A stretch of 64,000 bases of DNA from Crossaster papposus (Eukaryota; Echinodermata; Asteroidea; Velatida; Solasteridae). Positions 54,533 through 64,000 of this stretch are shown here, piece after piece (positions within the stretch are counted from its first letter, which is position 1; the number at the start of each line of letters is the position of its first letter). The position numbers and the translations under genes are program-made. The notes below the pieces were generated by a model. The model did no database searches and had not been told where the DNA came from. It worked only from the letters and a program-made list of their open reading frames with translations. The stretch is from assembly GCA_037893245.1 (NCBI GenBank), contig JBAIAA010000525.1, positions 372,001 to 436,000 on the forward strand, written 5' to 3'.

Positions 54533-54671
54533 CTGATTGTACACATTGTATTTGTTGACATGATTCTTGTGAACAACAAGTCGCAGATATTGGCCAACAG
54601 CATCTACATAGACAGATTTCAACTCTCTAGCTTTGTAACCTGTCTTTGAGTTATCAGACATTTCCACATAT
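54533..54671 (-). CDS. CEP104: CEP104 exon, N-terminal beta-sandwich domain
   Basis: 139 bp. Acceptor GTCAACAG/ATATG, donor AATCAG/GTAGGT. Encodes YVEMSDNSKTGYKARELKSV, YVDAVGQYLRLVVHKNHVNK and YNVYNQ. ARELKSVYVDA and HKNHVNKYNxYNQ are CEP104 signatures. The first base completes Gly from the exon at 57,829. Only 155 bp separate it from the next exon, the one short intron in this gene part. Confidence 0.96.
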
Positions 54672-56299
54672 CTGTTGACAATGACAGAAACAATATTAGA
54701 CATTAGACAAAACATAACAATTCGTGGTGTAAACAAATTGATCCATCAATAAAAATGGCCAAATGTGTTTACTGGGAGTGTGCATATATACTTGGGCTGT
54801 TTCAATACCAAATATTTGAATAGCATAATTTGCGTTGTTGTTTTTTTTAACCAGGCTTACTCCTTTGTTATATCGTGACAAATATGTGTGTGCTGATACT
54901 ACACATCACAAAATGCCAAGTGCTTGTAGAGGATTTTGTTTGTCTCATAGCTTGACAAATCCCAAGCTCAGACGGCACCGAGACAACCAAGCCAGGGCTC
55001 CAGGCAACCAGAGTTTTTCCTGTGCTGTACCGAAAATGAACAGCCCTAGTAAAAACCGTATGTTCTTACAGCTGGGTAGCGTATATAGCGTGCATAGTGC
55101 ATCGCGGTGTGCCCTTGTGCTCCGCGCGCTGTATCGAGTTGACCTGGAGCCGAGTTGACGCCGAGTTGACTGGGGCCGAGTTGGTTTGGGGCCGAGTCAG
55201 CCTCGACTCCATGGGCGCGTGCGTGTTCCTTCACTAACCCCTGGCCGTGAGGAATGCGTAAACAATGCTGACTGGCTATTTAGTGCGTACGGCGCACGCG
55301 TTTCGTAAACTGCACCCCCTGAACGTAATGCGCGCGCATGCTCCTGAACGCACGTCACGTATGATTTTGTTTTCAAGTCTGCGCCTTACCTGTACAATAT
55401 AGATTTTAGAAGCCTCTTTTGGGGGGCCCAAAACCCATTTCAAACAATATACATGTAGATGGACGACGATCGCAAAAAAAAAAAAAAATTAACATAAGAA
55501 TAACTGCTCGACGCCGGTTGAAAACATACGCTGTTTTTTGTGCTTTTCTCGCCATCCATGATTGTAAAAAAAAGTTTAATTGCGGTTACCAGTTTAATCA
55601 TTGGCACCATGTTGTAATTGTGCGCATATTATTTTGTGCGCTTTTTGAACCTCGATCCCAGAACAAATGGTTGATTAGCGATTAGTACAGTAGGCTTTCA
55701 CTGTTTCACAATTTCAGTGTCACAGTGTCACTCAATTAATGTTCATGCTGTTCAACAAACGTGATTCTGTTCACGACGCAAACAATTTACTTGAAACGCT
55801 CCTAATTTAAAATTAAAATTTAATTCATGAATTACTTGACGTTGGCCGACTTTTTCGTTGGATGTTTCATTCAAAATCTCTCCTTAACAAAAATTATACA
55901 ATGCTAGAAAATTCAGAACAATTTAATTTGAAAATCTATTTTCAGGGTGCAAATCCCTAAAACTTAAGCACGCCAACACCAAATTTTTATTGCTTAAAAT
56001 TTAAATTCATTTCTAATTTTTGTTGTTATTGGCCTGTACAATGTATCGTATTTTTTTCTTCTTCAGACTACATCGCCAAGAGGTTTCCTGGTGTGGAAAA
56101 GTCTAACATTCGCCAGGTGATAGCATACTACAAGATAAAGGATGTCGAAAAATCTAGCACTAAGCGGACTGGCTGATCTGACTAGTCCAACTGGGATCAT
56201 TTGTAACCATTACTAGTGCGCTTTTTCATTAAGACGTATTTTATTTCCCTTAGATGTCCCATGTACATGTACTGTATGGTGGCTCTAGATGGACTACGC
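54672..56299. other. CEP104 intron with short repeats
   Basis: 55,135-55,200 has five imperfect GGGCCGAGTTGAC-type motifs. 55,460-55,577 is an inner fragment of the AGGTAGTATACAC MITE (CTGCTCGACGCCGGTTGAAA) with an A-run. Nothing else is recognised; short frames have no domain. Confidence 0.5.
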
Positions 56300-57340
56300 A
56301 CATTGTAAATTTTGACTTCAATATTCACGACAAAATTCACGACTTTCCCCGTAAGTCATAGTCTTGATTTTAAGACCGAGCTGTTTATCTGTCCTGGGGC
56401 GCACCGTCCGCTATCCGGGCTTATTGAGAGCGCCCTTAATTATCACCAAATTAATGGTCTTGAAGCAAGAGTCATGTGAACCCGTAAAATTCCGAGGACA
56501 TTCCAAGCATAGCTCTAATAGCTACTCGCCTCCGCATGCGTGCTGAGTTGTTTTCGTTCAATGTAGTGTACGATTATTATAGTCTGGTTCCAAGACCAAA
56601 TATTTCTAATTTGCCTAAATGCCTAATAATATCACATTCATTGTAGTCACAGTGCTATTTTTGGGAAGAGCCGTTAAAATTTGAATTGTTGCGTCGTCAT
56701 ACATGCTCTACGCTGCTTGTATTGCTTCATTATCTTTTTTTGTCGCCGGCGGCTACCTGACCTACAATTTAGACGTCTAGGCTTAAACAAATTGTCAGAC
56801 TACTATTATTATACACGCTGTGTGTTTTCCATCAATTGCACACGGCACCATTGCACAAATGTAGTTTCTTACACATCTGCAAAAGGCGAACAATTTTCGG
56901 GTGCATCATAGTGCCATGGCAGCCAAAAAGTCTTTGCCTTTTGCGGACGTGTAAGAAACCACATTTGTGCAATGGTGCCGTGTTCAATTTATATAGGGAA
57001 ACACACAACGTGTAAAATAATCGTACACTACATTGAACGAAAACGACTCGGCGCGTATGCGGAGGCGAGTAGCTATTAGAGCTATGCTTGGAATGTCCTC
57101 GGAATTTTACGGGTTCAAGTGACTCTTGCTTCAAGACCGTGCTCTGAACTAAATCTGGCGATAATTAAGTGCGCCCTCAATAAGCCTGGATAGCGGACGG
57201 CGCGCCACGGAACAGATGAACAGCTCGGTCTAGGAATCAAGACTACCTGTACGTAAGTCTTGAATATTGATGTCAATATTCGTGACAAATTTCACGACTT
57301 GCCCCTAAAGTCGTAAAATTTGACACCAATATTGACGGTA
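56300..57340. repeat. Foldback element of about 1 kb
   Basis: Outer arms at about 56,300-56,590 and 56,985-57,340 are inverted copies (GGACATTCCAAGCATAGCTC against GAGCTATGCTTGGAATGTCC; CTATCCGGGCTTATTGAG against its mirror). An inner inverted pair lies at about 56,838-56,890 and 56,935-56,990 (GCACGGCACCATTGCACAAA-like). The outer edges carry TTGATGTCAATATTCGTGAC modules related to the foldback at 21,220-21,490. No gene. Confidence 0.82.
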
Positions 57341-57828
57341 TGTTTCTACAAGATACATGGACCCATCATACAAATGTACACTGTGCCTCCTCTGCTTGTG
57401 GTGTACAGTCTTGGGAGTTATAGGTGGAATATACTTTTTGCAACTATTCAAAAAGTAACCAACCAAAATACTGTTGAAATGATTGCTTGTTGTTTAGATA
57501 ATAATGATTCTAAACTTCCTGTGAAATTATTCCATCTGCCATGCTGTCATGCTGTCATTTTGAAGAAAATAACAAAAGAATGTCATTTCCAAATTGTGTC
57601 AATTACTAATTGTGACTCCGCAAATTTTAAATTGAAATCGAATATTGTTTTCACGGAATATTCATCATTCACAATGCTAAAACTTTACAAGGTTAGTTGT
57701 CAAACCCCTTTCATTATATTTTAATCACTTTTGCTGCTTCAAATGATAAAAATGCACAACTGACAATTGGTCTATTGTCCCTTTAAAGAGCCGTGTTCAT
57801 TGCAATTAATGGACATTTAACAACCTAC
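57341..57828. other. CEP104 intron, no recognised gene
   Basis: A 134-codon open frame (57,320-57,724) begins inside the foldback edge and has no recognisable domain; I do not support it as a gene. Confidence 0.35.
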
Positions 57829-57910
57829 CCAAGTCTCTTGTAACGTGTCCCGTGAAGTGTGGTGACATGGTCTGGTGGTAGGCTACCGATGTAGATTTCT
57901 ATTTTAGTAG
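57829..57910 (-). CDS. CEP104: CEP104 exon, N-terminal domain (most 5' exon found)
   Basis: 82 bp. Acceptor TTTGTAAAG/CTACT, donor GACTTGG/GTAGGT. Encodes TKIEIYIGSLPPDHVTTLHG then TRYKRLG, aligning with the SKIEFYI...RRLGYV block of animal CEP104. Two bases at each end belong to split codons, and the right-hand split joins the exon at 54,533 as Gly. The preceding exon or exons with the start codon were not recognised in 57,911-64,000. Confidence 0.9.
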
Positions 57911-60384
57911 CTTTACAAAAATAAAACAAAAATTTCACAATGAGATGATGCCGTTAAATTATAAGAGAATTTGCCTAACATGCATATAGCCTGGATTATG
58001 GGCTTGCTCTGAATCAAACAAACATACATGTACCCTTAAGGTGCCATCAGGTCAACCTTACAATGACACTGAGCCACATCGGCGGACCGACGGCTATGAC
58101 CATCGGGAACAAACCAGTCACCGATTACGTGCGACTTGAGTGTAATGCGATAATATAGAAGTGTAATCGTTGTCGTCGTGAGTGACACGAGGATACACTG
58201 TAGTTGACATTATTTTGCGTCGAGATGCCAGTTGTTCCAAGAGAATCACACGGTTTCTCAGTTTTGTGACCCGAGTATTGTTTATCTGCTTGATACCGAT
58301 GTTTCCGTCACGGCGCAAGCAAATCACTGGTCGACTTAAGGCCCGCTTTAAGGTATAGGCCTCCTTGGAAACATTTTACATGTGGATTGGGTAATAATAA
58401 TAATAATAATAAAGCATTTATAATGCACCATCTATCTAGGGAAAACCTATTCCGAGGCGCAACATAAAAACACAAACATGACAAAGGAAGAATAATGAAC
58501 CAAAATAAAATGCAACAATAAATAAAACATATAGGCAATTCAAGATCAATAATGTGACCCTACAAGATCAAATAGGGTATGGGTCATTGCACACTAAAGT
58601 GCCACATTTAGCTTGTAAGGAGTTAGGACATATATTGTGGTTAAATATAACAAGATGAAAATAAAATAACTTTGCAATTGAGTAGCTATACATAATATTT
58701 ATAAATAAAAAAAAATCTTCCACCAATTTTTGTGTATTATGTTTGAATAGCGAGAGAAAGAAAATGAACATAGCAGATTCTTTTAAATATTTTTGTGATA
58801 CATGTCAAGATTATGTTTTTCTTCTGCGATGCAATCTGTGTGTATAATTTTAAATAAATGTTTGCCTAAACACGATAAACAAGAAATTACCTATTAAACA
58901 AAAAAAAGTTTAAAAAATTCCTGCTGTTTATCGAGAAGAGGGAACCTTCAAAAGACGAGCGTAACGGTCGCAACGATGTGTGTCACACTTCTGTATTTTA
59001 TCAAAGTACATTTTCTTCAAATATGGGGCATTTCAAAACCTAATAGAATACGTTTTCTGTTCAAAAGTGAACTCGTAATGCTTGTCCAACAGTCAATTTT
59101 GTTCAAGATATGTCTGTAGACTTTTTTGGAATCACGAAAATTATTGTTTACGATGTGCGTCACCTTGTTACGACCGTGACGACAGCGCACAAGGCTTGGT
59201 TAAAAGCGCGCGAAAATCTTGTCAACCAGACCACTGAAATTGCGCGCACAACCCACCAACGAGATCCCGCCACCGAGCGCTGGTCTACTACACTGAACAT
59301 TCGCTCAGTCGAAGCAAGACCTGGTGCGTCCCGGAGGTTACGACCGAAACGTAAGTGACGACCGTTCCAGACTTAGTTTACGTACTGAAAGGGGGGTCAG
59401 TAATGGTCGAGACCAAATTGGCCATTCTCTCATGTACTTCTGGTTGTGTTTGTTGAAGTAAAAGGTACAAGGAAAGTGTTCTTAAACTTTGTAAAAATCA
59501 TCGCCAAACCCTAGTTTAGCACGTCGTGACACACATGTAGAGTAACGTACATTGTAACGTACATTGTAACAGGCGGCACGTTGTTGCCTTTCAATTCAAG
59601 CTGTCGTGATGATGACGTTAAGTTATGTTTTTGGCCGTGACATTTGGATTTTTAGGCCTTAAAACTAACATTCTTCATTGAATCTAAATCTTTTCATTGG
59701 AAATATCGCCAAATATTGGCATCTTGGATGCAAAAAAACAATGAATTCTGGTCCTAAAATCATGCATCTCGTGAGGTTTTTCAGAGTTGGCGAGAGCAAT
59801 AATTCTTGGTAACCAGCGATTTATTGTAACAGCGCCCTCTTGTGACCAATCGTTGGTTCCTAAAATGGTGGTATACGAAATCCGTTACAGAGCGGTGAAC
59901 CAGGGATCGCCGTAATTTTTTTATGAATGAATTCCCTATATGACTGGTACCCACGGCCCCTGTGTATTAAATGGGTATTTAAATTACGGTGTACGCGACG
60001 TGATCGTATTAAATTACCGAAAGGAAAGTTAGAAAGGGTCTGAAATCAAATAGTTTGAACAAACACAAATCCTTTTTACTGACAAAGATATTTAGGCCTA
60101 CCGGTATGTGAAAATTAATATGACACTGGGAGCAATATAATTCATTTTTCTTTTCGTTTAAAAAAAAACCTATGACCCAGTTTTTAAAATCGCAAAGTCA
60201 TCATCTCATGTTATTCATTTATTTTATTTTTTATATTTATGCCTAGGCTGGGCTTTTTGGTTTGGGGGGAGGGGGCTACAATAAAAAAATTGTAAACGTT
60301 GTAAACACATTTTGTACATCTGCTTCACGGATTGAACAAGAAAGTCACATGGCTTATTAACTAAGTTTTGTTTGAATTCTTATT
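57911..60384. other. Region upstream of the CEP104 exons, no firm gene
   Basis: 58,390-58,500 is a LINE 3' tail related to the one at 14,034-14,100 ((TAA)n and ATTTATAATGC). A plus-strand frame at 59,110-59,352 (MSVDFFGITKIIVYDVRHLV at its start) ends at a strong AAAC/GTAAGT donor, but has no domain. The minus-strand frame at 58,118-58,327 does not fit CEP104. The start exon of CEP104 could still hide here. Confidence 0.35.
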
Positions 60385-61200
60385 AGCTGTTTCGGTTTTT
60401 CACCGAAACAGCTCTTGTAATCGTTAAAGTTTTTTGTTTTCTTTTTTTTTGGCTTTTTCGCTTAAAAGCGAAAAAGCCTTTGTTTTTGTTCTGATTTTTT
60501 TTTTTCTTTTTTTTTTTTCTTTTAGTAACCTAAACCCCATAGACTTTGTACACGTTTTTTTGCACCAGCACTTCTCATAGACAACAAAGTCGTATCCAAA
60601 CAAAACTTTACCCAAGTGAAGACCCTATGGTGAGCTCGGTCCTAACAGACATACGTCATGGTGACGTCATCAGGGGTCACATGACGTCATCTTAAAGGTG
60701 CAATTGATTTAATCTTTGAAAATCAATAACAAATCAACCGCGAAAGACCGAAACTTAATTTTTGTGGCAATAGATAGAATAATCCAGGATCTTCATTTTA
60801 TCTTGTGTGCGTGAAATCACGTGACCCTTCCTTCCGGTCCAAACCGGAAGTGCCTTATAATTTAAAAGTGAACAATGATATGAACTTACTTTCAACGATG
60901 TTAGTGTCTGGCTACAATGTATTTTTCAAAAAAAATATTGGTGACGTCATAACATGTTATAGCGCCCTCTAGCGGCAGTTTGAAAAATTGTTAAAATGAA
61001 TAATCTGTTGATGTGTGTGGCGAAGTTTGCTGAAATCTCTTTATAACCGGTGTATTTAATCAGCTTCATGCTAGGAACAAGTTGACGGGAAGAAAAAATT
61101 ATGACGTCACCAGACCGGAAGTTAGAATGAAAAGACTCCTTTACCTTCGAAAATTCCTAAAAAATTAAACCTGACAGATACAATCTTGATTTTTGCTCTA
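60385..61200 (-). repeat. Inverted composite repeat: hairpin end and first 560-bp unit
   Basis: Hairpins at 60,385-60,413 (AGCTGTTTCGGT stem, identical to 10,980-11,008) and 60,451-60,478 (GGCTTTTTCGCTT stem). Then GTGACGTCATCAGGGGTCAC, CTTCCTTCCGGTCCAAACCG and CGCCCTCTAGCGGCAG, the reverse complement of the units at 5.7-10.8 kb. Confidence 0.85.
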
Positions 61201-62264
61201 AAGATTAATGTAAAAGTAGTTCTCGAACTTCCCTGTGTTTTGGGGCAAAAAACGAACTTGAACATACCCTGCGGCACCCTTGAAATTTAATCGTTTTGGC
61301 CTAGGCGCATAAAGCATCGACCCCTTATATGTGCATGGCACACGTATAATAGGGGTGTACATGCTTGTATGTACGTACGTATACACTGATAAAGTACTAT
61401 GCATTCAGCGAATGTATCACTACTGACATCGTACGTGCATGCAAATGTACGCTCACCCAAGAGGACACTAGCCGCCAACAAGCGAAACAGGACGACGTCA
61501 TTAAATTGCCTATGGGGAAGGGCGCCGTGTGCGACAGGTAGGTAAACAGGCTCTCGGCTACGCAGAATCCAATCCCATAGACTTTGTAAACGTTGTTTGC
61601 ACAATTCCAAGCACTTTTAACGAAAAACAAAGTCGTATTTCCATAAAACTTGACCCAGGTGAAGACCCTATAGTAAACTCGTGTCTCGCAGACATACGTC
61701 ATGGTTACGTCGTCAGGGGTCACGTGACGTCATCTTAAAGGTGTAATTGATTTAATCTTTAAAAATAAATAACAAATCAACCACAAAAGACCGAAACTTG
61801 ATTTTTGTGGCAATAGATAGAATAATCCAGAATCTTCATTTTATCTCTTGTGCGTAAAATCACGTGACCCTTCCTTCCGGTCCAAACTGGAAGTGCCTCA
61901 TAATTTGAAAGTGAAAAATGATATGAACTTACTTTCAACGATGTTAGTTTCTGGCTAGAATAAACTTTTCCAAACAAAATCAGGCGACGTCATAATATGT
62001 TATAGCGCCCTCTAGCGGCAGGTTGAAAAATGGTTAAAATGAATAATCTGTTGATGTGTGTGGCGAAGTTTGCTGAAACCACTTTATAACCGGTGTATAT
62101 AATCAGCTTCATGCTTAGACCATATTTGGAAGGAGAAATATTTATGACGTCACCAAACCGGAAGTTACAATGAAAAATCCTTTACACCTTAAACAATCGC
62201 TTAAAAATCACCCGCTATAGATATAATCCAGATTTTTGAATCAGATAGCAAGGGAAAGACAGCT
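61201..62264 (-). repeat. Inverted composite repeat: second unit with spacer
   Basis: 61,201-61,560 mirrors 9,776-10,100. 61,690-62,230 is another 560-bp unit (CTTCCTTCCGGTCCAAACTG, CGCCCTCTAGCGGCAGG, CACCAAACCGGAAGTTAC). Unlike the left copy it lacks the SGNH element, so it shows the empty site. Confidence 0.8.
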
Positions 62265-62940
62265 CTCGAGCTTTCTGTTAATTACGTCACGATGACGTCA
62301 TCAAATGTCAGATTACAAGCAAGCAAATATTTCTAGATTTAATCTTTGAAAATCAATATAAAATCAACTGTAAGAGATCTGATTTAGATTTTGAAGGGAA
62401 TTGATAGATTAATCCATGGTCTTCATAATTTGTATTACATGCAAAAAAACTGACCCTTCCTTCCGGTCCAAACCGGAAGTGCATTATAATTTAAAAGTGG
62501 AAAACGATGTGAACTTACTTTCAACGATGTTAGGCGCTGGCTAGGTTGTAAGTAACAAACAAGTTAACGGTGACTTCTTAACATGTTATAGCGCCCTCTA
62601 GCGGCATGTTGACAAATGTTACGTCATATTACGATTATATTTGAATTATTACGTTTTTCGACCTTTAAGTCATATCTCAGCAACGGAACGTGCTAACATA
62701 ACATACGTTTGTATTGTTAGGTGATAGATAGTTGCACAAAAAGTTCACAAACGTGTGACGTAATCGTTTTAATCAGTTTGGATTCATTTTAATCTGTTTA
62801 AATTAACTTAAATTCGTTTTCGATGATTTTAAATTATTTTGATGGTATAAAAGTTCAATTTTTGAAAAAATTTAATCTAAAAATTGCGAAAGCGAAAAAG
62901 CCCTATGTTCTGTTCCTCGAACAGACGTAGTTCTAGTTTT
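62265..62940 (-). repeat. Inverted composite repeat: third unit
   Basis: AGCTCTCGAGCTTTCTG, ACGTCACGATGACGTCATCA, CTTCCTTCCGGTCCAAACCG and CGCCCTCTAGCGGCATG. It mirrors 5,601-6,566 without the 234-bp MITE and ends with CTGTTCCTCGAACAG, the counterpart of the hairpin near 5,627. Confidence 0.8.
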
Positions 62941-62949
62941 TTGGTTTTT

Positions 62950-63460
62950 TTTCTTTTTCAGCATTTTCTCCATAGGATTTGCACACGTTTGTTCAGACAA
63001 TACACTTTGACACTTTGGTAAATCCGATAGACTTGAGACTTGGCATATACTTAGACAACCACCCAAGGACGGTCCTAGAAGAAATTCGTCGCGATTACGT
63101 CATTCAAGGTCACGTGACGTCATGTTAAAGGTAAAATTTTCCCCATAGGTTTTGTACACGTTTTTCTTCAGACTCTTGACTTTGACACTTTGGTATATCC
63201 GACCGACTTGAAACTTGGTATATACTTAGAACACCACCCACAGATGGCTCTTGAAGAAATTCGGTACGATTGCATCATTCAAGGTCACGTGACGTGACGT
63301 TAAAGGTGCAAATTTTTTCCCCATTGGGTTTGTACACGTTTTTCTTCAGACTATTGACTTTGACACTTTCGTAGACTTGATCGACTTGAGACTTAGCACA
63401 CACCTCGACCACCATCTCCAGGAGGGCCAAGGGTAAAATCTTCATGATGACGTCATCGGG
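62950..63460 (-). repeat. Inverted 175-bp tandem units (three)
   Basis: ACTTTGACACTTTGGTA, GACTTGAGACTTGGCATA and ATTCAAGGTCACGTGACGTC recur about every 170-175 bp, the reverse of 4,775-5,600. Confidence 0.85.
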
Positions 63461-64000
63461 GGGTCACGGCACGTCACATTAAAGGTTCAGTTTTTAGGAC
63501 CCGCTATCTCTGGAAGTACAGGTCTGATTGGGGTCAAACTTGGTATGCAAGTATTCCAGGGTGTGTTATAGACGAAAAATAAAATGACATCATGATGACG
63601 TCATCGTGGGTCATGTGACGTCACATTAAAGGGATTAAAGGTTCAGTTTTTAGGACCCGCTATCTCTGGAAGTACAGGTCCGATTGGGGTCAAACTTGGT
63701 ATGCAAGTTTTCCAGGGTGTGTTATAGACGAAAAATAAAATGACATCATGATGACGTCATCGTGGGTCATGTGACGTCACATTAAAGGTCCAGTTTTTAG
63801 GACCCTCTATCTCTAGAAGTACATGTCCGATTGGGGTCAAACTTGGTATGCAAGTATTCCAGGATGTGTTACAGACGAAAATTAAGATGACATCATGATG
63901 ACATCATCGGGTATCATGTGACGTCACATTAAAGGTTCAAATTTCCCCATAGGATTTGTACACGTTTTTTCAACTAATATATATTTGGCACTTGTGTAAA
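63461..64000 (-). repeat. TGACGTCA-rich tandem units, about 150 bp, continuing past the window
   Basis: GGACCCGCTATCTCTGGAAG, GATTGGGGTCAAACTTGGTA and ATGATGACGTCATCGTGGGT recur at about 63,497, 63,652 and 63,803. The first two units are nearly identical. From about 63,940 the 175-bp type resumes and runs off the window end. Confidence 0.85.

Noticed and set aside
57320..57724. 134-codon plus-strand frame
   Set aside because: Begins in the foldback edge, AT-rich, no domain, no splice context.
58118..58327. Minus-strand frame as the CEP104 start exon
   Set aside because: Right position and strand, but the translation does not resemble the CEP104 N-terminus and no donor fits the phase needed by the exon at 57,829.
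4775..64000. One giant transposon with the inverted composite repeats as TIRs
   Set aside because: The interval contains CEP104 exons in normal order and the repeat is itself tandem and dispersed (other units at 20.5 and 29.7 kb). Two independent insertions in opposite orientation are simpler.

Overview
This is eukaryotic DNA from an animal, most likely a marine invertebrate deuterostome. It has spliced exons of an animal centrosome/cilium gene, very long introns, low gene density and many transposable element (TE) classes: non-LTR, Ty3/Gypsy, DIRS-like and Penelope-like retroelements, hAT, TTAA-target MITEs, tRNA-derived SINEs and foldback elements. The TTAA-target MITE families look like repeats I associate with echinoderm genomes, so an echinoderm is my best guess. 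That placement is inference only.

The one confidently recognised host gene is CEP104, on the minus strand. Six coding exons (57,829-57,910; 54,533-54,671; 54,184-54,377; 51,687-51,796; 27,751-27,806; 22,096-22,251) join with compatible phases and consensus splice sites. They cover the end of the N-terminal beta-sandwich domain and the start of the coiled-coil region. The true N-terminus and the TOG and zinc-finger C-terminus were not found here. Nearly everything between 22 kb and 58 kb is therefore intron, including one intron of about 24 kb. A second, weak minus-strand candidate gene lies at 11.7-12.65 kb.

Layout: 1-4.5 kb, a foldback element with about 0.9-kb inverted arms around an 80-bp satellite that reverses direction. 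4.8-11.0 kb, a composite repeat (175-bp tandem units, about 560-bp units, A-rich hairpin end) that recurs inverted at 60.4-64.0 kb. Inside the left copy sit a 234-bp TTAA MITE and a 2.5-kb terminal-inverted-repeat (TIR) element with a degenerate SGNH-hydrolase gene. 13-19.4 kb, a Gypsy fragment, then an old LINE split by a TTAA MITE that was itself hit by a 3.55-kb LINE with an intact 1048-codon ORF, and split again by the 234-bp MITE. 22-52 kb, CEP104 introns with foldbacks, MITEs, SINEs, a DIRS-like fragment, two Penelope-like fragments and a Gypsy element (36.9-48.8 kb). The Gypsy carries a 6.1-kb hAT element (8-bp target duplication), whose gene fuses an OTU protease-like domain to a DUF4371/hAT transposase, and a second 2.5-kb SGNH-carrying TIR element. 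52-58 kb, more exons, nested MITEs and a 1-kb foldback.

The strongest candidates for something undescribed are the TIR element family carrying an SGNH-hydrolase gene (two copies of nearly equal length, no transposase visible) and the OTU-hAT fusion with a 12-residue coding minisatellite. Nested insertions give a relative chronology: Gypsy before hAT and before SGNH element 2; old LINE before the AGGTAGTATACAC MITE before the intact LINE; old LINE also before the 234-bp MITE.
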